45,570 bases of DNA from assembly GCA_964547525.1 (NCBI GenBank), contig CAZJOD010000010.1:1-45570 (forward strand). Direction: 5' to 3'. The number at the start of each line of letters is the position of its first letter. Position 1 is the stretch's first letter. Below, one piece after another: positions 9,974 through 17,443 of the stretch. Both the position numbers and the translations under genes were made by a program. The DNA is from CAZJOD01 sp964547525. Its GTDB lineage: Bacteria; Bacillota; Clostridia; JAAYHZ01. The notes beneath the pieces are model-generated. The model was not told where the DNA came from, did not search any database, and saw only the letters and a program-made list of their open reading frames with translations.

Positions 9974-11056
9974 ATGATGCATACCGAAAGACATATGTTC
10001 CCGGGCGGGAATACTTCTCGGGGATTTTTCAGTTATTACCAATATATATTACCTCAAAACATTGCGGAACATATTTTCATCTTAAAAGGTGGTCCGGGTG
10101 TAGGAAAATCAACGTTTATGAAAAAAATTGCTCAGAAGGCGGCTCAATCCGATTTTGATGTTGAATTCATGCATTGCTCAAGCGATCCTAATTCTTTGGA
10201 CGGTATAGTCATTCCACAAAAGAAGATTGCCATATTAGACGGTACCTCTCCCCATGTAGTAGATCCAAAATACCCGGGCGCCATTGATGAAATTATTAAC
10301 CTTGGCGACTATTGGAATGATGAAGGTATAAAAAATCACAAAAAACAAATCATGGCTGAAAGCAGTGAGATAAGTAGGATATTTCAAAGAGCTTACAGGT
10401 ATTTGGCGGCTTCGGCTCTTATCCATGCCAACTTGGAAGAGATATACTCAATGGCCTCCGATAAAGGACAAGTAAATAAAATATCAACTGCAATAATCGA
10501 AAAAATATTTGATAAAGATACTATAGCCGATACTGAAGGCTCATACAGAAAACTTTTTGCAAGTGCTATAACCCCTGACGGATTGAAAAACTATCTACCG
10601 ACTCTGCTTAACACAAATGAAAAAATAATACTCAAGGGTAACCCCGGAACCGGGACCGAAAGAATTTTAAGCGCTATAGCAGACGCTGCACTGGCAAGAG
10701 GTTATTATACAGAAATCTACCATTGTGCACTCCTGCCTGATAAACCTGAACATGTAATAATTCCTGATAAAGATATATCAATCACTGTCAGTAATAAATA
10801 TCATACCGTACCAGTGGGAGAATACGGGTGTTATAACTTAGATCAATTCCTGAATAAAAAAATAACGGAAAATTATGAGGACTATTTACAATATAATCAA
10901 TTGGAATTTGAAGGTTTATTGAACAGAGCAATTTTTACTATAAACTCGGCTAAAAAATTACATGATAGTCTAGAGAATTGTTACATACCCTATATGAATT
11001 TTGACAAAGTAAATCAAAAAATGCAAAATATAATAGATTACATTATGTCTCATTAA
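9974..11056 (+). CDS. Double P-loop ATPase of unknown role (PRK06851-like)
   Basis: 360 residues built as two related P-loop halves, like conserved hypothetical ATPases of Firmicutes. The first half has an intact Walker A, GGPGVGKST (39-47). The second has GNPGTGTER (222-230), where the Walker A Lys and Ser/Thr are replaced by Thr228 and Glu229, so only the first site should hydrolyse ATP. No signal peptide or membrane segment is seen, so it is cytoplasmic. Two ATGs are adjacent (9974, 9977) after AAGGAG; either may be used. It stands alone between terminators, so neighbours do not reveal the partner. The degenerate second site suggests regulatory nucleotide binding or a structural role (inference). 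Confidence 0.75.
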   Translation: MMHTERHMFPGGNTSRGFFSYYQYILPQNIAEHIFILKGGPGVGKSTFMKKIAQKAAQSDFDVEFMHCSSDPNSLDGIVIPQKKIAILDGTSPHVVDPKYPGAIDEIINLGDYWNDEGIKNHKKQIMAESSEISRIFQRAYRYLAASALIHANLEEIYSMASDKGQVNKISTAIIEKIFDKDTIADTEGSYRKLFASAITPDGLKNYLPTLLNTNEKIILKGNPGTGTERILSAIADAALARGYYTEIYHCALLPDKPEHVIIPDKDISITVSNKYHTVPVGEYGCYNLDQFLNKKITENYEDYLQYNQLEFEGLLNRAIFTINSAKKLHDSLENCYIPYMNFDKVNQKMQNIIDYIMSH

Positions 11057-11118
11057 TTGGTAGTGTTATTCTTTTTGTGTATATTGATTTTTTATATTAA
11101 ATTTTCTTATAAATATTT

Positions 11119-11153
11119 AAGGACATATCGAATTTCAATATGTCCTTTTTATT
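11119..11153 (+). terminator. Bidirectional terminator between the ATPase gene and the hydrogenase operon
   Basis: AAGGACATAT (11119-11128) and ATATGTCCTT (11138-11147) form a perfect 10-bp stem with a 9-nt loop and a TTTTTATTT tail. It ends the plus-strand ATPase gene and may also stop the minus-strand hydrogenase transcript, which ends at 11179. Confidence 0.88.
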
Positions 11154-11178
11154 TGAATCTCAATGTTATAATAATTTA

Positions 11179-12963
11179 TTATTTTTTTATATACATATCT
11201 CTCTTAGTGTAAATTGTATGTAGATACTCATGAGATATATGTCCTAAAGGTTCTCCTAAGAAATCTTCGTATAGCTTTGTTATATCAGGATTTGTATGTG
11301 ATTTTCTCAATTCTTTATTCTCATCTTCTCTGTATAATGCTTCTATTCTCTTTAACCTGACATTATTATCTGTCATTCTAGGTTGTCCTCCACCACTTAT
11401 ACAGCCGCCCGGGCATCCCATCACCTCTATAAAGTGATATGGTGATAAACCGCTTTTAATTTCATCCAGTAAAACGGCAGCACCTTGTAATCCACTGGTG
11501 ACCGCTACTTTAAGTGTTACATTCTCAAGAAAACTCCATTCTTTTTTAACATTTTTTATAGTTAAATCGGCTCTTTTTATTCTATCCAACCCCATAAGAG
11601 GTTCGACGTGAAGTTTGTCAAATTCAGGTTCTCTACCGGTTACCAATTCGTATACGGTACGAATTGCAGCTTCCATTACACCTCCGGTATTGCCGAAGAT
11701 ATCGGCTGCTCCCGTTGACAAGCCTAACGGGCTATCGAATGTGTCGGTTCGGATATTTTTAAAATCTATTCCGGCGCTTTTTATCATTTTAGCCAATTCT
11801 CTAGTAGTTAAAACGGCGTCGACATTCGGCAAATTATCATTTATCATTTCAGGCCTTGTTATTTCATACTTTTTAGCAGTACAAGGCATAACCGATACCA
11901 CAAAAATGTCTTTAGAGTTTATGCCGACCTTTTTAGCAAAATATGATTTACATAATGCACCAAGCATCATATGAGGTGATTTACAGCTTGATAGATGATC
12001 GGTCAAATCAGGATAGTAGTGTTCAATAAATTTAATCCATCCCGGACTACAACTGGTGATCATAGGCAATTTTATACTGCTATCACTGTCTCTAACAGCT
12101 GATATAAGTCTATGTAAAAGCTCGGTACCTTCTTCGATTATTGTTAAGTCGGCTGTAAAGTTAGTATCGAAAACATAATCAAATCCCAATTCACGAAGAG
12201 CCGAGACCATTTGCCCGGTAACAAGTGTTCCCGGTTCGTAACCGAATTCTTCTCCTAATGCGGCTCTAATTGCAGGAGCGCTTTGTACAATAACAGTTTT
12301 CTTAGGATCAAATAATGCATTTAGAACATCATCTATTGAACTTCTTTCTTTTAAAGCGTCTACCGGGCAAACGGTTGTACATTGCCCGCAATATGTGCAA
12401 GCGACATTCCCCAACATGAGATCTTCGCCAGGACTTATAACGGTATAAAATCCTCTATACTGAGGATTCAATATCCCGACTCCCTGTATTTCATTACATA
12501 TTGTTACACATCTCCGGCACAAAATGCATTTTGATGTATCTCTGACAATTGAAGGGTTTGAATAATCATTCTCACACAAAGACATTTCTCCATCAAACCT
12601 GTGTTCTTCAACGTTTATTTTCTCTCCTAATTTTTGCAATTCACAGTTTTGATTTCTGTTACAATTTAAACATTCTTTAGGATGATCGGATAGTAATAAT
12701 TCATATAATACCTTTCTAGCCTTACGTACTCTTGGTGAATCGGTATGAACAATCATGCCCTCTCTAACTTTGGTCATGCATGAAGCAGGTAGGTTTTTTT
12801 CGCCTTCAACCTCCACAACACATATTCGACATGAACCTAATTCATGTACCCCTTCCAAATGACATAATGTCGGTATAGTCACATTAATTAGTTTCGCAGC
12901 CTCTAATATGGTTGTTCCTTCATTTACAACGATTTTTTTATTATTTATAGTTAAGTTTACCAT
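11179..12963 (-). CDS. hydA: [FeFe]-hydrogenase catalytic subunit (HndD/HydA type)
   Basis: 594 residues. Order: plant-type [2Fe-2S] domain (Cys34, 45, 48, 62), His-ligated [4Fe-4S] site (His94, Cys98, 101, 107), two [4Fe-4S] clusters (Cys146/149/152/156 and 189/192/195/199), then the H-cluster domain. H-cluster motifs are TSCSPGW (Cys305), MPCTAKKYE (Cys361) and MGCPGGCISGGGQP (Cys517, Cys521), so all four ligands are present. Ser306 stands where many monomeric enzymes have the proton-relay Cys. It is the last gene of a four-gene operon (17-nt gap from hydB) with ribosome site GGGAGGTG. The reaction is reversible H2 oxidation coupled through the partner flavoprotein to NAD(P) and ferredoxin. 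The maturases HydEFG are not in the window. Confidence 0.95.
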   Translation of the reverse strand: MVNLTINNKKIVVNEGTTILEAAKLINVTIPTLCHLEGVHELGSCRICVVEVEGEKNLPASCMTKVREGMIVHTDSPRVRKARKVLYELLLSDHPKECLNCNRNQNCELQKLGEKINVEEHRFDGEMSLCENDYSNPSIVRDTSKCILCRRCVTICNEIQGVGILNPQYRGFYTVISPGEDLMLGNVACTYCGQCTTVCPVDALKERSSIDDVLNALFDPKKTVIVQSAPAIRAALGEEFGYEPGTLVTGQMVSALRELGFDYVFDTNFTADLTIIEEGTELLHRLISAVRDSDSSIKLPMITSCSPGWIKFIEHYYPDLTDHLSSCKSPHMMLGALCKSYFAKKVGINSKDIFVVSVMPCTAKKYEITRPEMINDNLPNVDAVLTTRELAKMIKSAGIDFKNIRTDTFDSPLGLSTGAADIFGNTGGVMEAAIRTVYELVTGREPEFDKLHVEPLMGLDRIKRADLTIKNVKKEWSFLENVTLKVAVTSGLQGAAVLLDEIKSGLSPYHFIEVMGCPGGCISGGGQPRMTDNNVRLKRIEALYREDENKELRKSHTNPDITKLYEDFLGEPLGHISHEYLHTIYTKRDMYIKK

Positions 12964-12980
12964 TAATCAGTCACCTCCCT

Positions 12981-15900
12981 TTATGAATCGCATCTTCTGT
13001 CACATCTTAAACATCTCATCGCCTCGGCAATTGCATTTAACTTGTGATAACCAATTTTTACTTCGTCAAAATTATCTTTTCTCGATTCCGGGTTTAAATG
13101 TTTTATGGGGAAACGCTCATGTTCATTAATCTCATCATCATCAAACACCTGCGGAATAGTTATCTTCTCACCTTTGTTAAGATCACCTTTTCCACCTAAA
13201 TACTTATCTATCGCCACGGCGGCTTTTTTTCCATCGGCGATTGCAGTAATTACAACATCCGAACCTCTTATCACATCACCGCCTGCAAATACCCCGTCGT
13301 CCGAAGTCATAAGTGTTTCTTCATCCACTACAAAGGTGCCTTGAGAAGTCACTTCAATCTCATCTTTCCTTACAAAAGGTAAATCGGAATATTGGCTTAC
13401 AGCGGGGATCACCATATCAACGTCCATCAAATATTTTGAACCTTCTTTTATCTTGGTTTTTTTACGCCCGTCTTTATCAAACCCTTTCAATTCCATAAAT
13501 GCACATTCGACTTGATTGATCATTCCATTTTTTTCAATAAATCTTAACGGTAGTACCAATTCATGTATTATGACCCCTTCTTCAATCGCATCAATTATTT
13601 CTCTTTTATCCGCCGGCATATCTTCCTGTGTTCTTCTATACAATATGTGTACTTCCTCGGCACCAAGCCTTACCGCCACTCTTGCCGCATCAATAGCCGT
13701 GTTACCTCCTCCTATAACCGCAACCTTTTTACCTACTGTAACTTTTTTATTCAAATTAACATCTTTTAGAAAGTCCAAACCATGATACACACCTTTGAGT
13801 TCTTCCCCCTCAATACCTACTTTTCTGCTAATTTGAGTACCTGTTGCGATATAGATGGAATCATGTTTTTGTTTGAGTTCTTTAAAGTCGACATTTATAC
13901 CAACTTCATGTTCCAAAAGAATATTAACACCAACACACTTAATGCTGTCGATCTCTTTTTGGAGCACTTTTTCAGGTAATCTATATTCAGGAATACCGAA
14001 TGCAAGCACACCGCCTGCAACCGGCTGTGATTCATAAACATAAACATCATATCCTAACCTTGCCAGGTAATAACCACATGTCAAACCTGACGGTCCGGCT
14101 CCGATGATACCTACCGATTTACCGTTCTTTTTAAATACTATATTAGAAAACGGTTTATCCGATTTATATACTTCATCTGCAACATATCTTTTCAAATCTG
14201 CAATTGCAATCGATTCGTCCAGCTGTCCTCTTCTGCATTTACTTTCACACGGATGAGTACATACACTTCCACATACGGCAGGGAAAGGATTTTCTTGCCG
14301 TATAAGGTTAAATGCATCTTCTATCCTGCCGGCGGCTATCAGTGCTATATATCCGGGTACATTTACTCCGGCGGGACATGCGTTTTCACACGGAGATATG
14401 AACAAATCGGCACAAACACCCGCACGGCAATATTTCTTTTTAATATGTTCTTCATATTCATCTTTGAAATATTTTATTGTACTCAAAACAGGATTAGGCG
14501 CGGTTTGTCCCAGACCGCAAAGTGCAGTATCTTTCATGGTTTCACCTAACTCAACCAATTTCTCGATATCACCCTCTTTACCTTGACCTTTTGTTATACG
14601 CTCCAATATTTCCAGCATTCTTTTACTACCGAGTCTGCACGCGGTACATTTCCCGCATGATTCCTCTTGTATAAATTCCATGAAGTATCTAGCGATATCA
14701 ACCATACATGTATCTTCATCCATGCATATTAAACCACCGGACCCCATTATTGCACCTAATTCCTTTAAAGAATCATAATCAATAGGTGTATTTAAATGCT
14801 CTTTTGTAAGACATCCCCCTGAAGGTCCTCCGGATTGAGCAACCTTAAATTTTCTTCCGTTCGGAATACCTCCGCCAACATCATATACAATTTCACCTAG
14901 TGAAATCCCCATGGGAACTTCAATAATACCGGTATTATTTATATCTCCCGCAAGAGCGAAAATTTTTGTACCGGTACTTTTTTCCGTACCTATACCCTTA
15001 TACCAATCCGATCCTTTAAGTATGATCGGAGCAATGTTACCATATGTCTCTACATTGTTTATAACGGTAGGTTTATTGAAAAGACCGCAATCAGAGGGAT
15101 AAGGAGGTTTTTGCTTGGGTTCGCCGCGTCTTCCCTCAATAGATGCCATTAAAGCTGTTTCCTCACCACAAATGAACGCACCGGCTCCTATTCGTATTTC
15201 AATATCAAAATCAAAACCGGAACTAAGAATGTTTTTCCCTAATAGATTGCGTTCTTTAGCCTGAGAGATTGCATTTTCAAGTCTCTCTATAGCCAAAGGA
15301 TATTCAGCTCTTACATAGACATACCCTTTATTTGCACCTATTGCATAACCGGCTATTACCATCCCTTCAATAACAAGATGTGGATCACCTTCTAAAAGGC
15401 TTCTGTCCATGAAAGCTCCGGGATCACCCTCATCGGCGTTACAAACAATATATTTTACATCACTTTTTGTTCTAGCCGCCAGCTTCCACTTTAATCCGGT
15501 TGGAAAACCTCCGCCTCCTCTGCCACGCAAGCCGGATTTATCTATCTCTCCTATTACATCATTTGATGTCATGGAATTTAACACTTTTGCAAGAGCATAA
15601 TAACCTTTATTGGCTATGTACTCTTCTATGTAGTTATAATCAATGCGACCACAGTTATTTAATACAATTTTTTTCTGCTTACTATAAAAATCAATATCTT
15701 TTATATACGGAATTGCTTTTTTGGTCTTATCGTCATAATAACAATATTCTTCAGCAATTTGTTTTTCTATGAGATGTTTTCTCACAATAGCCTTTATTTT
15801 TTCAGGTTTCAAATTACAGTACAACACACCCTCCGGTAAAATTACCATCATAGGTCCTATATCGCACATGCCCATACATCCTGTTAAATTGATCTTTACT

Positions 15901-16094
15901 TTGTCATGAAGACTTTTATGCAAAAGTTCGTCATATAACAAATCTTTTAAAGATTTACTACCTGACGATACACAACCTGCACCGGAGCATAACTGAATTA
16001 TATGATCATATGATGAAAGGCGTTCATTATACTCTCTAGAAATTCTTTCTAAATCGTTAATATTTCGAATTATTAAAGTATTAAAATCTGACAT
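12981..16094 (-). CDS. hydB: NuoF/HydB-like subunit fused to GltD/NfnB-like flavoprotein
   Basis: 1037 residues, against about 600 for ordinary HydB. Order: thioredoxin-like [2Fe-2S] domain (Cys36, 41, 73, 77); FMN/NADH-binding NuoF core (about 145-470, GLRGRGGGGFPTG at 188-200); NuoF [4Fe-4S] motif (ESCGKCTAC at 478-486, Cys526). A GltD/NfnB-like module fills 556-1037: Cys556/561/569/573 and 608/612/616/620, FAD site GIIGAGPSG (663-670), pyridine-nucleotide site VIGGGNTA with a following YRR (793-821), and a C-terminal RCLRCDRRC. The fusion replaces the usual C-terminal ferredoxin domain and adds a second dinucleotide-flavin centre. The operon could therefore link H2, NAD(H), NADP(H) and ferredoxin. 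HydDB calls a related class glutamate-synthase-linked (group A2); membership is untested. Confidence 0.92.
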   Translation of the reverse strand: MSDFNTLIIRNINDLERISREYNERLSSYDHIIQLCSGAGCVSSGSKSLKDLLYDELLHKSLHDKVKINLTGCMGMCDIGPMMVILPEGVLYCNLKPEKIKAIVRKHLIEKQIAEEYCYYDDKTKKAIPYIKDIDFYSKQKKIVLNNCGRIDYNYIEEYIANKGYYALAKVLNSMTSNDVIGEIDKSGLRGRGGGGFPTGLKWKLAARTKSDVKYIVCNADEGDPGAFMDRSLLEGDPHLVIEGMVIAGYAIGANKGYVYVRAEYPLAIERLENAISQAKERNLLGKNILSSGFDFDIEIRIGAGAFICGEETALMASIEGRRGEPKQKPPYPSDCGLFNKPTVINNVETYGNIAPIILKGSDWYKGIGTEKSTGTKIFALAGDINNTGIIEVPMGISLGEIVYDVGGGIPNGRKFKVAQSGGPSGGCLTKEHLNTPIDYDSLKELGAIMGSGGLICMDEDTCMVDIARYFMEFIQEESCGKCTACRLGSKRMLEILERITKGQGKEGDIEKLVELGETMKDTALCGLGQTAPNPVLSTIKYFKDEYEEHIKKKYCRAGVCADLFISPCENACPAGVNVPGYIALIAAGRIEDAFNLIRQENPFPAVCGSVCTHPCESKCRRGQLDESIAIADLKRYVADEVYKSDKPFSNIVFKKNGKSVGIIGAGPSGLTCGYYLARLGYDVYVYESQPVAGGVLAFGIPEYRLPEKVLQKEIDSIKCVGVNILLEHEVGINVDFKELKQKHDSIYIATGTQISRKVGIEGEELKGVYHGLDFLKDVNLNKKVTVGKKVAVIGGGNTAIDAARVAVRLGAEEVHILYRRTQEDMPADKREIIDAIEEGVIIHELVLPLRFIEKNGMINQVECAFMELKGFDKDGRKKTKIKEGSKYLMDVDMVIPAVSQYSDLPFVRKDEIEVTSQGTFVVDEETLMTSDDGVFAGGDVIRGSDVVITAIADGKKAAVAIDKYLGGKGDLNKGEKITIPQVFDDDEINEHERFPIKHLNPESRKDNFDEVKIGYHKLNAIAEAMRCLRCDRRCDS

Positions 16095-16106
16095 TTATAT
16101 CACCAC

Positions 16107-16607
16107 CTACCTGTATTCATTTAAAATTTGAGAAATTTTATTAGGATTTACTTGCTTATATACTTTACCGTTGATACTAATTGCGGGTGCCAGGCTACAT
16201 GCACCTATACACCTCATTACCTGAAGGGTGAATTTTAAGTCCGGGGTTGTTTCACCTACATCAATATTTAACAACTCCTTCAATTTTTCAAGTATCTTTT
16301 TACCTCCTCTTACATAGCACGCCGTACCGAGGCAAATGCTAATAACATATTCACCCTTAGGTTTTGAGGAAAAAAAGGAGTAAAAAGTAACTACTCCGCT
16401 TACTTTTGAATAAGGTATTCCTGTTTTATGTGCAATATATTCCTGCACATTCCCGGGTAAATAACCGAATATTGCTTGAGCCATGTGAAGAATTTGAATA
16501 AGATTTTTTTCATTTCCTTCATATTGCAAAATAACCTCCTCAAGCAGATCGAATTGTTCTTTTTCACTTAAGTTCCCGCATAGGGAAGTTTCCTTGGTAA
16601 TGTCCAT
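16107..16607 (-). CDS. hydC: NuoE/HydC-like [2Fe-2S] subunit
   Basis: 166 residues, the usual length for the 24-kDa NuoE/HndA/HydC family. The thioredoxin-like [2Fe-2S] domain has Cys92 and Cys97 (CLGTAC) and Cys133 and Cys137 (CIGAC). The helical N-terminal part includes the familiar GYLP segment and SGVVTFYSFF. It passes electrons between the NuoF-like subunit and the rest of the complex. It lies 12 nt from each neighbour in the operon. The ribosome site is AAGGAGGG, 8 nt before ATG. All ligands are present and nothing is unusual. Confidence 0.95.
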   Translation of the reverse strand: MDITKETSLCGNLSEKEQFDLLEEVILQYEGNEKNLIQILHMAQAIFGYLPGNVQEYIAHKTGIPYSKVSGVVTFYSFFSSKPKGEYVISICLGTACYVRGGKKILEKLKELLNIDVGETTPDLKFTLQVMRCIGACSLAPAISINGKVYKQVNPNKISQILNEYR

Positions 16608-16619
16608 ATAAATCCCTCC

Positions 16620-16970
16620 TTACTTTAAAAGCCACGCTGAGACCGCTTTGTTATATAAACCGTGCGATATGGCTATCACACGAGCCTTGTCGTACGTAAC
16701 CAGATTATAAACGTATTGTTTTCTGTTTTCATCCTTAACGATTATCATCGGTTCCTGTGAGCACATACCCATACATCCGGTGATTTCAACGATTACATTT
16801 TTTATGTTTCCTTTTATTACAGCGTCTTGAACAGACCTTAGCACCTCGCCTGCACCTACCGCCATACTACTTTTTGACAAAACAACTACTATACGTATCT
16901 TGTTATCTGCTTTGTGTTCGGTTTGGTTTGTGCAACGCTTTTTCAGGTCTTTATAACATGAAAATTCCAT
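16620..16970 (-). CDS. hndB: HndB-like thioredoxin-fold ferredoxin, one cluster Cys missing
   Basis: 116 residues from the ATG at 16970. An in-frame ATG at 17021 is rejected because the sigma-54 promoter lies on top of it and an AGAGGTG ribosome site precedes 16970. The sequence follows HndB-type proteins of NADP-reducing hydrogenases. GCMGMCSQEP (Cys66, Cys70) is intact, but where the family usually has TCG(I)AAGA this protein has SSMAVGA, so the first expected cluster Cys is absent. Cys5 and Cys13 near the N-terminus might substitute, or the cluster may be lost. It is the first gene of the hydrogenase operon. Confidence 0.85.
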   Translation of the reverse strand: MEFSCYKDLKKRCTNQTEHKADNKIRIVVVLSKSSMAVGAGEVLRSVQDAVIKGNIKNVIVEITGCMGMCSQEPMIIVKDENRKQYVYNLVTYDKARVIAISHGLYNKAVSAWLLK

Positions 16971-17016
16971 GTAAATTTCACCTCTTTTCTCCGGTTTTCC
17001 GCTCATTAATATATTT

Positions 17017-17032
17017 AGCAAAAACTATGCCA
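17017..17032 (-). promoter_or_regulatory. Sigma-54 (-24/-12) promoter of the hydrogenase operon
   Basis: Read on the minus strand, TGGCATAGTTTTTGCT matches the sigma-54 consensus TGGCAYR-N4-TTGCW at every defined base. The -24 GG is at 17030-17031 and the -12 GC at 17018-17019. The predicted transcript start near 17006 gives a leader of about 36 nt to the ATG at 16970. The sigma-54 gene and a sigma-54 activator lie immediately upstream. Confidence 0.9.
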
Positions 17033-17047
17033 ACAATTGGCATAGTT
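17023..17047. repeat. 10-bp-arm inverted repeat over the -24 element
   Basis: AACTATGCCA (17023-17032) and TGGCATAGTT (17038-17047) are perfect inverted arms separated by ACAAT. The left arm is the -24 half of the promoter. The mirrored copy lacks a -12 element. It may be a protein operator overlapping the promoter, or a relic of promoter duplication. Confidence 0.7.
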
Positions 17048-17443
17048 AAAAAAATTCTAAACTTTATTATACATGTCATCGTTTGGTATTGTTTTGAGAC
17101 TTTATTACTGCTTATCTTTTAGATATTTTCTTTCATTTAATTACATTATGTATTTTTTTTAATGCAAAATAGAATTATGAAATGACAAATAAATGAAAGT
17201 TAAAAATGCATTTATACATATGTGCATATAATTTTCACATCTATCAAATAGAACACATTTATCAAAAATAGAAAAAATCCTTATATATTTAGTATTTAAC
17301 CGGAAAACCTTTTTATTTAGAAATTACTTTTTCCGGATATATATACATTACTATACATTATAACAGATTAATGCGTAATTGCATTAATCATGCATGATTG
17401 CATTATAAATTTTTTATAAGTTTAGAATTTTTTACAGTAGAAT
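17048..17443. promoter_or_regulatory. Putative upstream activator region of the hydrogenase operon
   Basis: This 396-base gene-free stretch lies upstream of the sigma-54 promoter. It contains CTTTCATTTA/TAAATGAAAG (17130-17139 and 17190-17199, inverted, about 100-170 bp before -24), CCGGAAAA/TTTTCCGG (17300-17307 and 17329-17336), the 14-bp perfect palindrome AATCATGCATGATT (17386-17399) and two direct ATTGCATTA (17378-17386, 17397-17405). Any of these could be enhancer sites for the Fis-type regulator. The 17300-17336 pair could instead be a weak terminator of the regulator gene. The assignment is inference. Confidence 0.4.

Noticed and set aside
16971..17021. Upstream ATG (17021) for the HndB-like gene
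   Set aside because: It lies within the -12 element of the sigma-54 promoter, so the transcript begins downstream of it.
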